Positions 52,401-63,506 of a stretch of 64,000 nt of DNA are shown piece by piece. The stretch's first letter is position 1. The number at the start of each line of letters is the position of its first letter. The notes below the pieces were generated by a model. The model saw nothing but the letters and a program-made list of their open reading frames with translations. It was not told where the DNA came from and searched no databases. This stretch comes from Gautieria morchelliformis (lineage: Eukaryota; Basidiomycota; Agaricomycetes; Gomphales; Gomphaceae): assembly GCA_015179125.1 (NCBI GenBank), contig WHVA01000519.1, positions 1-64,000 of the forward strand, read 5' to 3'. A program made the translations under genes and the position numbers.

Positions 52401-53960
52401 CACAACGTGTTTACCAAACCTTGGAAGGTCAAGTATAGTAGTGTTAACCTCCTGGCCATGCTCACGTACGACCTGCAACGATACCATCCCGCATTTGCTG
52501 TAGCAGTCGTGGACCAGGTGCTGGAAGATATTCGTCGTGGTCTTGAACAGAATGTCTACAAGACAAACCAGCGCCGGATCGCTACAATGAAGTACCTCGG
52601 CGAACTTTATATCTACAGACTGATTGGGTCCAGTATTATCTTCGACACTTTGTGGTCCATGGTGACGTTTGGACATCGTGGGCATGTTCGTTTTGTTTTG
52701 TCATCGCGGTCTGAAACGTGTGGCATTTATAGCCGAAGGACGACCGTTACCAGGGCAGCCGTGTCCCATTGACGCACCGGATGATTTTTTCCGCATCCGG
52801 CTAGTTTGTACTCTGTTGGACACGTGCGGGATGTGTTTCGACCGCGGAACCCAGAAGAAGAAGCTCGATAATTTCTTGACGTTTTTCCAGGTATCATGAA
52901 ATTGTGTGGCCAGTTTCTCTCCGTCCCATGCTCACTGGGTTATTAGTTGTATACCCTGTGCAAGGGGCTGTTACCTATGGACGTCGAATTCATGCTTTCC
53001 GATTCTCTCGAGGTGAGGCTCTCCGAATATGTGTTAGCTCTTGTGGTAGCTCAGGTGGCTACTGTCTGTGTCGAGGCTGTCCGGCCCCAGCTTGTCAGAT
53101 TTAAGACATTCGAAGAGGCTGCCTTTGCAGTTGACGACATAATTACTGCAGTAATTTCGCAGAGTGCAGGTTCGTTTTCATATGGATACTTACAAGCGCA
53201 TATTGACATTCTATGTAGAAGGCGAAGACAGCGGAGAAGACAGCGGAGACGAACATGATCGGCGAGAAGAGGACGAAGATGAGGACGAGGCCTTTGGCGA
53301 CGAAGAAGCGGCAAGTCTGTTTTGATCATATCGGCCATTGTTTTCCTCATCCGGTGTATTCTTCGCAGCCCCACGACCGCCCTGCTTCTCCAGATGCGCC
53401 TGTTGTCCTCTCCACGAATGACACCCTGGGACCATCGGAAGAGGCCGAAACGGAATTCGCAAAGGAGCTCGCGAAGATGGTCTCGGATTCCTCGAGCGAC
53501 TCTAGGAAAGTCGATAAAAGGACGGCGCTTGCACTATGGGATACATCTGCGCTTCCTGGAAGCATACGGAAGAAGCGCACAGATGATGCCGATGGGCCAG
53601 ATTCTGATCAGGAAGAAATCATGAAATTCACGCTAATCTCCAAGAAGGGAGGGAAGACCCAGGTATGTGTATCGTCGTTGGTCGGCGTGAGGCACTGTCC
53701 TCAATACACAATACACCGCAGAGTCGCCAACTTCCTATCCCAGCAACATCAGCCCTAGCTGTACACACTCGCTCAGCACAGCTACAGGACAAGGTAGAGC
53801 AACAACACTTGAAGCAGTTTGTGCTGGATTACGAGCAGCGTGAGGAAATCGAGGAGATCAAAGGTCAGTCAGCAGTGCACGGCTTCCCCGCTTATCAGCT
53901 TCATTATGTCCTGCAGCACTCGAACGCAGCAAAGGAATTCGAATACGCTTTGCGACCTAG
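49484..53960 (+). CDS. NMD2: Nonsense-mediated decay factor UPF2 / NMD2
   Basis: A multi-exon gene with three MIF4G domains. Exon 1 starts at ATG 49484 (MESTNGIASGPQFTKEDEEV). MIF4G-1 begins LDSSLKRHTALIKRMRQSIG with LRVCSELALVGLI; MIF4G-2 has LPDATNRTLIDQAAVDFAFL and CLDNFSGVNVDNVALLLEGC; MIF4G-3 has FLLRSEDTGARFKTM|IELM, ENAYYQCNPPERSPLEEK, NQRRIATMKYLGELYIYRLI and FFRIRLVCTLLDTCGMCFDR. An acidic linker and a UPF1-binding tail (QLQDKVEQQHLKQFVLDYEQ) follow, ending ALERSKGIRIRFAT at 53960. UPF2 bridges UPF1 and UPF3 on mRNAs with premature stops. The first intron (49596-49654) appears to be GC-AG. Exon borders in the middle are approximate. Confidence 0.93.
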
Positions 53961-54381
53961 CACCGTTCGTGCCTGGTACCGACAGACACAAATACAGCAC
54001 AACTGCTTGCTCGTTTGCTTCGACACGATTCGCTTCTGAAAGCGCGCCTGGCAGCTTTACTTCCGCGACAGACGATGCCCTCCCAGGCTGTCGATCAGCG
54101 CCGAAGTACGGCCCAGACAGCTTCGAATATTCTTGAACTTTGGGTCACGGTTACCGGATCCTTCGCGCTGTGTCCTACAATAGTTACGGCGTTGAAATTT
54201 ATGTAGTTGAGGTGGTCCATTCAGAATAGGAGAATTGCTGTGTTTGGATGCGGAACTTGAATCAATCACTGCGTCATTCCGACCAACGACGCCACGCCCA
54301 CAATGCTCCACAAGCCGACAAACTATGGTCCACGACCGCCATCCTTAGACCGACCCCGAACTCTTAGCAAAATTTTGCGTT
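53961..54381. other. Intergenic between UPF2 and PP2C
   Basis: No gene seen. Plus-strand frames here are read-through of the UPF2 3' end in other frames. Confidence 0.5.
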
Positions 54382-55947
54382 ATGGATGCGGAAGCAGAAG
54401 TACAGCCCCCTTTGAGTGCCGGTAGGGAAATTGTACATAGCCCATGCGGGCTGTGCGTGTAAGCTCACCGCGCCTTCATCACAGTAAATGCCACTAGTGC
54501 TCCTGAAGTGGGTCACAACGCCACTACAAAGTACGTGTCTGCCGAACTTATTAAGCTTACCAATTCCTATTTCCTGTTCAGCCTTCTAAAGCAGAACACC
54601 GAGCCGTCGACTCCACCCTCGAAGACCTCTGAGATGTCCTCTACAAGATTCTCTGACTCTCCAAACGCGCGTTCGAAGACTGTGACAACAGCTGCAGGGC
54701 CCGACACCTATGGCGTGCGTATTCTCTGCGTTTGAGAAGCAGGTGGCTCAACTGTGTTTTGCCACCCGTAGGCTCTTAATCAACACCCATCTGTCTCGAT
54801 TTCTTATAGCATTGGTGTATCTGAGGATAAGGGTCAACGACGGACGATGGAGGATGCATACGCCTTTGTGGCAGACTTTGCCAACGTGCGCGGGCAGGGC
54901 TACTTTGCCATTTTCGACGGCCATGCGGGCAAACACGCCGCAGAATGGTGTGGACAACATTTTCATGAGGTAGATGATCTGGTTGAAAGTCCAGATGGAT
55001 ACTGACTGATATCTAAGTACTTACTCAACGCTTTGCGCGGTCCGCCGTCCACCATCCCCGATGTTTTGAACCAAACCTTCCACTCAGTTGACTCGTATCT
55101 TTCCCAACTGGCGGCTGATGGTCAGACACATTCTGGATGCACTGCTGTGACTGCTTTCCTTCGAATAGAAGATGCACAAGGCGGACAAGACTTTTTCCCC
55201 GAGGTTGTCGACTCGCCCGTACATTCTCAGGACGTTTCTGCTAATGGTAGCCCTGGAGATAGCGATGGAGAGAGCCCCACTAGTAGCAGAAGTGGGAGGC
55301 AGAAGAAGAGTGGTAGCCGTATACGAAGTGTTGTTCAGCAACTCTCGGAACCCTTTCGCTCAGCTTCGCCGTCCTCTCGATCATCTCTACGTAATTCCAC
55401 GTCCTTCCCACCAGAGGTACTCGAGATTCCCGGCTCCCAGCAGTCGCAGCTACGACGCGTACTATACACGGCAAACGTTGGAGATGCCAGAGCAGTGTTG
55501 AGTAGGGCGGGCAAGGCTGTACGATTGACGTATGATCACAAGGGAAGCGACAAACAGGAGGCAAAAAGGATTATGGATGCTGGAGGGTTTGTCATGAATA
55601 ACAGAGTCAATGGTGTTTTGGCTGTGACGCGCTCGCTGGGCGACTCGTCGATGAAGGAATTCGTTGTGGGATCACCATATACCACCGAGACGGAGTTGAG
55701 TGATGAGGATGAATTCCTGGTTATAGCTTGCGATGGTGTGCGTTGGAGTTTTCTTATTTTGCATCTAATTTCGGGTTCTCAACCGTGTTCTTAGCTGTGG
55801 GATGTAGCGGAGGATCAGAAAGTGGTGGACTTGGTACGACACATTCAAGACCCGCAAGAGGCCTCAAGCGTTCTTCTCAAATTCGCAATGGACAACCACA
55901 CCTCGGACAATGTCACTGTACTCGTCGTACGCTTTAAGACCAAGTAA
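54382..55947 (+). CDS. PTC1: Protein phosphatase 2C (PTC1-type)
   Basis: Six exons: 54382-54421, 54485-54530, 54582-54714, 54772-54969, 55018-55737 and 55795-55947, adding to 429 residues in phase. The PP2C core reads GVSEDKGQRRTMEDAYAFVA (metal-binding EDxxxRRxMED), GYFAIFDGHAGKHAAEW (the DGHAG motif), SGCTAVTAFL, LYTANVGDARAVLS, LTYDHKGSDKQEAKRI, GVLAVTRSLGDSSMKEFV, FLVIACDG|LWDV and NHTSDNVTVLVVRF. A Ser/Pro/Arg-rich insert of about 90 residues splits the domain after SGCTAV. PTC1 in yeast dephosphorylates the HOG-pathway MAP kinase. That role is inferred from the family; the insert is not typical of yeast PTC1. Confidence 0.92.
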
Positions 55948-56894
55948 TTTGGTCATCCTGGCGCAGGGATGTTTTATTCTCATATCAATCCTCCTTTTGG
56001 TGTATTATAAGTATAAACGAGGTTCTATTTACCATCTTGGCCTTTCTTTTCGAGATCAACTTGTTGTCTTTAGTCACCTGTTGTACCATCCCGATAATAT
56101 TACTTTTCCCTGTGTTTTGGTGACTTTTGGCGACTGCACGCTGGACTACGTACATTCTACAGCCTGTACTGCAATCAGGATTAGCAGCCGTCACACACTC
56201 GAGCGACACGCTCACTACAAGCCAAGTCCCAAGAACATGAGGGTTTCCCTTAACAAGCAGACGTCAAACGGGATTGGCGGTTGGGCGTCGCTCATTTGGT
56301 GCGTGTCGAAGCATCCTGCGGCCACTTTCATTATTATAACCACACTCATATCGTGATACATATCGTGATACAGGCGTCGAATTGGTTATGGCCAAAGTCG
56401 AACGGTGGCGTGATTATTGGCTCTGCTTCGTTACTGACCGGGGGGAGGTAACTTGACTCCGTGATAAAATGGCCAAGAATGAAGGCCAGATAGGTCAAAG
56501 GAAGCCGGATAATGTCACTGAGACTAGAAATCAAGTCGGCCCAGTAACAGACCCTAGATGGAAACCGGATCGGGACACATGTGACAGTAATGTAAAACAT
56601 ACCACATTTTGCCTGATCGCCGAGAGGGCTTCAAACAGTGGAGGAGTGTGGGAAGGATGCACATAATCTTATAGATGATACGAAGTAAATATTGACGAAC
56701 GAGGAATGCCTTCTCATCTTTCGCTGTGGTATTGCAAAAATTTACGCAGGTCTAAACGGGGTGATTATCACTGTATACGTACGGCCTCGCCCTCCTCCAT
56801 CGAAAGTGAGGTTGGAGGGGGAGGAAAATTCTGTAACGGCTCACTTATCATGAGGCATCAGTGGGAGAATACTTAGATCCAATATTGATATGTC
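55948..56894. other. Intergenic, nothing recognised
   Basis: Nearly 1 kb at the two converging 3' ends. It contains a short direct repeat (CATATCGTGATA twice, 56346-56371) and no convincing frame. Confidence 0.5.
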
Positions 56895-57272
56895 TCACGT
56901 TCTCATGTCCCAGACGTCCTCACTGCTTCGAGTCAATCTGCGCTCCGCCCACCACTCGGCGCGCCTACGAATCCACTCTAGCCTTTTCTCCTCAGCTGAA
57001 AGCGTCTTCAAGCTCATGCAGAACTTGAAATCATCGAATTTGGGTCTGCATTGAGCTGCGTGGCCGTATCTGTAAATAGTACGTAGTTGAGACCCAAGAA
57101 CTACGACGCGTTAATGTTGTCTGACTATACTTATTGAGAGTAACTGCGTACCATTGCATCTGAAAAAGTCATCTAGTAAGGATAAACAACTTGGTATGTC
57201 TTCAGGTTTGGGATGGACAGCGGAGAGATAGGCCACCTCTTGCTTGAATGTCGTCTCGAAGTCAAGAGACAT
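56895..57272 (-). CDS. EMI1: EMI1 / DUF3128 family, twin CX9C mitochondrial-type protein
   Basis: Two short exons, 57272-57152 and 57100-56895, give 108 residues (51-nt intron, donor GTACGC, phase 1). The protein begins MSLDFETTFKQEVAYLSAVH. It has two CX9C pairs, C29-C39 (CLSLLDDFFRC) and C58-C68 (CRPKFDDFKFC), linked by GSQLRTIYRYGHAAQ. It ends KTLSAEEKRLEWIRRRAEWW and the family's conserved terminal motif SSEDVWDMR. Twin CX9C proteins usually sit in the mitochondrial intermembrane space and are oxidised by MIA40. Yeast EMI1 is needed for early meiotic gene induction and normal respiration. The split makes both exons easy to miss. Confidence 0.85.
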
Positions 57273-57439
57273 GAGTTAGTTTCTAACCCGGTCAACACAT
57301 GTAAACACAGTACATTGTGATAGAAAATCGAAAATAGATGAAGTCTATCAAACAAGGCTTAGAATGATCTCACGAGAAGTCTGTAAACTCGACAAACTCA
57401 ATAAATAAAATTATATAAAAAGTCAAGCCCTTGTAAAAT

Positions 57440-57510
57440 GGACGTTCTGGGAATTGAACCCAGGACCTTTCGCATGCGAAGCGAATGTTATACCCCTAAA
57501 CCAAACGCCC
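57440..57510 (-). tRNA. tRNA-Ala (anticodon CGC)
   Basis: Read on the minus strand, the 71-nt block folds as a full cloverleaf. The acceptor stem is GGGCGTT with AACGTCC (one G-U), the anticodon stem TTCGC/GCGAA encloses loop TTCGCAT with anticodon CGC, and the T arm is CTGGG-TTCAATT-CCCAG. The D arm (GGTTTAGGGGTATAAC) is slightly irregular. No intron. A TTTT run follows as the pol III terminator. The 3' CCA is not encoded, as normal in eukaryotes. Confidence 0.9.
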
Positions 57511-59835
57511 TCTACTTCAAGTTTTCAACTAAAGTACTATAGGCCTTTCTCCCCCAATTTTATGTACGGCACTCCGCCACAAGGCTGCAGCGTAGACTCT
57601 GTGCGCGCGGAGCTGAGTTCCGCGGAACTCTGGCCGGTAGAACGATTCGCGCGCCCCGTGCACTTGCGAGTCGCAAGCTGCGGTTTGACTGCGTGCGCGC
57701 AATTCGCCACGTGATAAGCTCGCTTACGGTACGAATGAATATGCCTATGACAAGGGCCAATTTGAGGCAAGAGGAGGAGGAAAGTGAAGAAGAAGGGGCA
57801 AGCAATAATAAAGGACTGAGCACAGCCACTAACCCCCAGTGAGAATCGACCTGGGTGGTGGCACCGGGTGGGAACTGTAACATGTAAAGTATGTGTTGAA
57901 GATTCGGTTGGGATCTGTTCGTGCCGGACACGAGAGTAAGAACTATTTTTATCTGATACAGGTTTTAGTGTGCATTTTAAATCTGATATAATCCACACTA
58001 CTAAATCTGACCGCAGCGTGTCCAGAAGTGAAAAATACAAATCTAAATTCTGAGAACATTGTCAACCTTCGAAAAGTGAAATCAGCTTGTACATGGACTT
58101 CTCAAATTAATTTCAAAACTTGTGAATTTTTTTTGAAACATGCACGTGCACACAAAATTTTACTTTAGACTATATGCTTTTCACAAACTCAAAATCTTTC
58201 AATTTCTTCGAGTCCAAAAAGATTATCAATTATCGATTAATGGCACCGTTCTCCTCTCACCTGGTGATTACTGTCAAATTTAAATTAGACTCTTAGGCAA
58301 ATACATGCAAACATAGTACGCGTCCATCTTGCTCTCCACCACGATGAGCATATACACGATGTGAGCCCATCCTGTGGAACGTCACCCATGACCTCGACGC
58401 TGGCCCCGCCGACATTGACGCCCTCGTCCCTGATGAGGACTCCCTCGTGCCCCCCTAGGACTGGCGCACTCGGGCATCCTCACGTCGCCGTCCAGGCGGC
58501 CTCATCAACCCCTCCACCCAGCATGACATGGCTCGTCTTCCCGAGGCATTACAAGTACCCCTTGCGGCCCCTGCAGCAGGGCGAGAACTGGTACCCAGAG
58601 ATACAGAGCTACGAGGAGAGGTGTGTCCATGTAATATCCTAGTGTATCTACTCACATCCTTGTCATCACAGATTCCTCAACCTCCCTCACAGCCGAGCAA
58701 GGAACAGAAAAAACCTTCATCCGCACCCGCCTCGCCCACTGGCCCCAGTCAAAGCTAAAATGACGGTGTTTCCATTGGTGGAGGTACACCCCCACCGCCT
58801 CGCTATACTGTGACCGGACCCTCCCCTACTGCCCTGGGACATGCTTAATTCTGAGGTGGTTATTCCTAATGTATCCCATGTGCATTATCACACACTGTAT
58901 TATCGCAGCATGTTGTTGGTGGCCCCTGAGCTTCTCCTAGCCTTTGGCATCCTTCTGTCTTGTGTTCCGTTTATTTCCCTTCCTGTTCCGGCCCCTTCCA
59001 ACATCATTCCTGCCTTATCTGTCCAGCCCTGTTATCACTGGCATGATTGCTTATGTAACTTGGGCATTCGGTGATCGGGCTAGCATGCCCGAGTTTGCTT
59101 ATAGTCATAGTTAGGTGGCGAAGGGGTTCCTTAGAGTTTTCTCTTTGGATCCCCCTTCACCAGGTATGTCTATGTCCTGTATATAGTTCTCTATCTTACT
59201 TTGGATCCCGCTTCGCCAGTTCGCCGCTTGAGTGTAGAGCGTTTGCCTAGGTTGCCCTTATAGAATTCCAAAAGCGATCCTAGGTTGACTTGTCACAAGA
59301 TGAGGTATCAATATAGGGGAAGCAACGAACCGGGCCAACCAGGACTATGATAGGTATCACCTCAGTTCCGAGCAATGCAGTAGACGTGGCATGTACAAAA
59401 TGAGTGAAGCCATGTGGCGTCAGGAGGAAGTGGGAAGAAAGTATAACAATTTACCTGTTCATGTAGTCCTGGCAATTCTCCCAGTTGATTCTTCAAGTCA
59501 GGATTTCCATAGAGCATATAGCCATTGTACAGATGCCAGGTGTGGTGGAAGCGGAAGTGGTAATAGAGGGTAACACTGACGGGACGCGAGAGGTTCAAAC
59601 AAGGTCGTTCATACGAGATGTGCCATGGGACAACACAACATGGAATGGGCGACTGATGTGGGCCTCGACCACGGCTGCCAGAAGGACGACGAGCAATGTG
59701 TGTGGACAAAGGTGATGCATGAGGTGGAATTGGTGACCAAGGGTATTCAAGACTGAGTATCTAACAGCAGATAGATATAAGATACGACCTGGAATTTTCC
59801 CTGAAGAGGGCAGTTAGCCCGCAGTTAAACTACCC
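57511..59835. other. Gene-poor stretch with degenerate coding remnants
   Basis: AT-rich at 57950-58300. On the plus strand around 58360-58757 a Pro/Ala-rich frame (MARLPEALQVPLAAPAAGRE) is broken by stops and looks like a decayed gene. At 59110-59225 the phrases TTTGGATCCC and CTTCACCAG or CTTCGCCAG repeat. Opposing frames at 59362-59715 lack motifs. No intact gene supported. Confidence 0.4.
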
Positions 59836-60290
59836 ATGCACCTGGAGGCGCCGGCAAGAATGCAGCGCCTTGTGGAGACAAAAAGAAAATCATTGTCTAA
59901 CACCTTAAAGTCTGGGGAATGGTCACGTGCGATCTCTCCCATGGACGACACTCACGGAAACTCGCTGCCTATGAAACGCTCGTTTGGGATGGTGAAGCAT
60001 CTCCCCATCAATTCCCCTGCGTATGATGCCAGCAAGGGTGAGCTGCACCCTCATTTTTTTTTTTTGTTGCTGACCCCGTGCAGAGGACAACGACCCGCTC
60101 ACCAACGATGCCGCCTCGTCCGTCTCCACCTCCCGCACAAGTCCCTCTTCCTTCTCCATGGCATGTGAGCTGACCTTAGTGTCCAGAATACTATCATTAT
60201 TGGCCTTTCTTTGTATAATGGTGGTGGAGAATGGTGGGATCGGTTGGCAGTGGCGGATTTGGTGGGTTCGGTCAAGGGAGGCGGACCTGA
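59836..60290 (+). CDS. Hypothetical ORF, possibly two exons
   Basis: ATG 59836 reads MHLEAPARMQRLVETKRKSL. A GTGAGC donor near 60037, a T-run intron and a CCGTGCAG acceptor near 60083 lead in phase to EDNDPLTNDAASSVSTSRTS. The downstream end is unclear (another GTGAGC near 60165). Ser-rich, no known motif. It lies just before the DDE transposase fragment and could be part of that element. Confidence 0.3.
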
Positions 60291-60487
60291 GGTGATCAGT
60301 TGGGACAGGTGGATCTGCTGGGATCGGTCCCAGCAGTATTACAATATTTGTAAATAAAGCCCAAACCAATGTCATCATATTTGAAATGTAACATATGTGA
60401 TCTGCCCGGAACCGACAACAAAAGATATAATAAATTCTATTCATCAGATCTACACTGACATGAACCGATAAAAGTGGTATCATTTCT

Positions 60488-61165
60488 GTGATCCAGCATG
60501 ATCAGATTGGGTCCATGGTTTTCACCGACCTGAACCGCTGCGACCTCCCTGGATCTGGGTCGATTCTCACTGGGACTGACCCTCAATGTATTGCAGGGTC
60601 TTCTGCAAGTGGGTCAGAAAAGAATGAGAGACATGGCCAACATGTCCCCAGGGTCACTATTGAGGAGATAGAAGATGAGGATTGCGAAACATCCACTGAG
60701 CATGGAGCGAGAGAAGAACATGAGGATGAGGATGAGAGTGATGTGGAAGAAGGGCCAAATTGCGCACCATTGAATCCAATCCTTCAGGCTCGGGCAAGGC
60801 CACCATTGCCCACATCGCTGACCCTCAAAGAAGCTGTCACCATGCTTACCAAACAATCAAAAGCAATAACACTAAACATGGTTTTTCGGGGTCATCTCAA
60901 TGGGATGCTGGCTTTCTTGCGGTTCTACATGTCAGGCCAGGGTATCGGGTGGCGTGAAGCATCACTCCTGGCCGCGACTGCAGCTGGAAAAGGAGCAGGT
61001 CTTGCCCACTCTCTGTGAGTGTGGGTGTGGGAATTTCTAGAGGACAATGAGCAGCTCCCAGAAAGTCTCTATGGGCAACATAGAAAGTCAAGAATTGAGG
61101 ATGAGGATCTTGCACAGGACATTCACCTTCATTTGCAGTCCCTTAATAAGAAACTAGAGGGAGGG
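60488..61165 (+). pseudogene. N-terminal part of a DDE-superfamily transposase, truncated
   Basis: The frame carries an acidic linker (RVTIEEIEDEDCETSTEHGA), then a helical block (LTLKEAVTMLTKQSKAITLN, ASLLAATAAGKGAGLAHSL). After an in-frame TGA at about 61016-61018 it continues WVWEFLEDNEQLPESLYGQH and IEDEDLAQDIHLHLQSLNKK. This is the N-terminal region of DDE endonuclease transposons common in Agaricomycetes, just before the helix-turn-helix and catalytic core, which are missing. The similarity stops near 61165, where a convergent minus-strand gene ends. Confidence 0.6.
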
Positions 61166-62317
61166 CTGGCGTGTGCCCGGCAAAACCCTTGCTCGCATTT
61201 GTACGTGAGATTGAACACAGCCTTCCGACGCAATTTTGTACTGTACATGTATGTGTAGACTTGTAAACTATTTCTGTTTCTTCCAGGTTGGAAGAGGGCC
61301 CAGCTATTAAGGACCTCTTGGTTGGACTCGGAGGCAGTTCTCGAGGTGGCCGGAGCACTATCATTTCCTGCACATCGGCTACCATCGTGCTTCCTTTCTT
61401 ACCAATTAGGTAGTGAATTAGAGTAATGTGAACTTCGGCTATCGCGCCCAGCAAACAGCGCTCATAATCTTTTGGCGCGATGGTAGAGTGGTCGAGGTCA
61501 TACGCAGGGAGCGGGTTGATGTCATGTGTCTCTTTCACGGCATCTAGTTCATCGCCCCAAGCCTGCCTGATGGGCCAGCCATCAAATGATAGCTGCTTGA
61601 TTTTAGCTGTGAGGGTTGTAGTGAGGGCCGTGACAGCGCACCTTAATGTGGCACACGCACCTCTGTCCTGTTCGCTGAGGTCATATCCATCAATCAAGCT
61701 GTCAGTGGTATTGTCTGCGGCCGTCCTCTCCTGGAATCAGCAAGAGTGACGGTCAGTGGTAGCAGGTCATTTATTTTGTCAGGACTCACGATAACTAGTG
61801 GGTGTCTCATGATGAGGCGACTTGGCCTCTTCTGCACCAGATCTTTGCGCTCGGAGTGATGCGCCTTATCCTTCAGCACCGCATCATGTATAGCGTGGAT
61901 ATTTGACAAATACGTGTCCCAATCGTCTCTGAATAGAGCAAGGTTGGGGTCCAATGGAGCGACAAGCTCGAACCTTGCCTTCGCACCGGTAACATTGTCA
62001 CCCGGGTTTAGTTTTGAGGCAGGACGGTATGCCCCCTCGGCTGACAGCCAAGCTCCATCACGGGAGACCTCACCCACCAGAGTCAATTGAACCTCTTCCG
62101 GTTGAGGCTCGTTGACAGCATTGTGAGATACCAACTGGTCACCCGCGCGACCACCAGGTACAAATGCCACTTGGGTAGGCATGTCATCGTTACCAAGATA
62201 ATAGCCAAGTTCAGTGAGTTTTCTCATAATGGTGGCGGCATCAAAGGCAAATTTGGGTCGGGTAGGAGTCCTTGGGGTTGCGGTGGATTCACATGTGGAG
62301 GGTGTGTTGTCCGTCAT
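61143..62317 (-). CDS. Lineage-restricted hypothetical protein (two exons)
   Basis: Exon 1 runs from ATG 62317 (MTDNTPSTCESTATPRTPTR) to a GTGAGT donor near 61790. Exon 2 resumes at TTCCAG near 61735 in phase 0 (HPLVI|ERTAADNTTDSLIDGY). The product is about 370 residues. Notable parts are KFAFDAATIMRKLTELGYYL, HAIHDAVLKDKAHHSERKDL, and LPAYDLDHSTIAPKDYERCL followed by GAIAEVHITLIHYLIGKKGS. The last 40 residues look like run-on into transposon sequence. The pattern matches a family I recall only as hypothetical proteins of Agaricomycetes. Its 5' end is duplicated upstream. Confidence 0.6.
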
Positions 62318-62772
62318 ACGAGGAGATGTGTGCGGATTTCAGCGTAAAACCAGTTTATTTGTAGACACGCACCTCGCAGCAGAAGACCCCATGTCTCATG
62401 AAACCGGGTTTGTTTAGAGCCAGCCCTATAGACCGGTACATTTGGACACTAAGTCACCAGGGCCAACCAAGCCAGCACATGAGTAGCTGTACAGTGAAGA
62501 AAGGGCATCAAAGGCAAATTTGGGTCGGGTAGGAGTCCTTGGGGTTGCGGTGGATTCAGATGTGGAGGGTGTGTGGTCCGTCACACAAGGAGATGTGTGG
62601 GGATTTCAGCGTAAAAACCAGTTTCTTTGTAGACACGCACCTTGCAGCAGAAGACTCCATGTCTCATGAAACCAGGTTTGTTTAGAGCCTGCCCTATAGA
62701 CTGGTACATTCGGACACTAAGTTTCGAGCACTGACCGAGCCAGCACATGAGTAGCTGTACAGTAAAGAAAGG
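62239..62772. repeat. Tandem duplication, two copies of 267 bp
   Basis: Units start CATCAAAGGCAAATTTGGG at 62239 and 62506 and both end GAGTAGCTGTACAGTGAAGAAAGGG or nearly so (about 90 percent identity). The left copy contains the first 26 codons and start codon of the minus-strand gene and its upstream region. In the right copy the start ATG is GTG. Confidence 0.9.
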
Positions 62773-62931
62773 GTAATATGACCAGAAAGCTTACCTTCTG
62801 TTACCGAGACACCACTGGCAATGCGATGCAAACGGATCAGTACATGTAGGAACTCGGTTTGGGCAAGTAGGAAGTTATATGCCAGATATGAACGATGGGA
62901 CTTGCAGGAGATTAATAAACTATTTAATGTT

Positions 62932-62956
62932 CTCCTCAGTGATAGTCAACACTGAG
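62932..62956. repeat. Hairpin repeat, copy 1
   Basis: CTCAGTG-ATAGTCAA-CACTGAG, a 7-bp stem with an 8-nt loop, preceded by CTATTTAATGTTCTC. Confidence 0.75.
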
Positions 62957-63036
62957 TAATATAAAGGAATGCTACCTATTTAATGTTCTACATGTTTTTT
63001 CAGTTTCATACTATGAAAGTACACTATTAAACTCAC

Positions 63037-63064
63037 CTCCTCAGTGATAGTCAACACTGAGGAG
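63037..63064. repeat. Hairpin repeat, copy 2
   Basis: CTCCTCAGTG and CACTGAGGAG form a perfect 10-bp stem around the same ATAGTCAA loop as copy 1, 105 bp away. Confidence 0.8.
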
Positions 63065-63506
63065 AGGAGGCTGCACATGGGCTTGTTTCACTCGCATATA
63101 TGAAGTTCCGGCACTTAAGCGCCCTTGAGGCACTGGTGTACTGTGCTAAGCGCCCACAGAATGTAACACGTTAGTGAACAGCCGCAGCTCAAAAAGGAAG
63201 CTTGTCCACAAGCACCCACAAAGGGTCGGTTGGACAGAACGTGAAAAGGAGTAGTAATACAGCCTCAAAAAGATCAAAGAAAATTGTGAAAGGCATAGAA
63301 TGAATGTCAGCATAGTTTCAGGTCAAAATCGAGAGAAAGAACAACAGAAATGTTAGGTTTGGAGTCTGGTGCACATATGCACCCAACAGTACATGCCTAA
63401 GGGATGGTGAGGACACTTAGTGTCTGGTCTTATGTCAAGTTATCAGGGGCGTAGTCACCGTTGTCAAATGTCGGCATGAGCGCATGCCAGGTCATTGGCG
63501 TTAGCG

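Larger units (their letters stand above)
62318..63494. other. Intergenic: duplicated promoter, hairpins, no gene
   Basis: It holds the second 267-bp copy, the two hairpin repeats near 62932 and 63037, and otherwise non-coding AT-rich DNA. Confidence 0.5.

Noticed and set aside
54715..54771. One-base frame problem before the PP2C core
   Set aside because: Using the acceptor CCCGTAG at 54771 instead of TATAG at about 54809 joins in phase 0 and adds a short helix; no shift remains.
57830..57880. Second tRNA-like block (GAGAATCGACCTGGG)
   Set aside because: The stems do not complete a cloverleaf; perhaps a chance match.
60315..60336. 9-bp hairpin (CTGCTGGGA / TCCCAGCAG) as a Helitron 3' end
   Set aside because: No CTRR end follows within about 12 nt, and it lies 3 kb upstream of the Helitron-like ORF rather than behind it.
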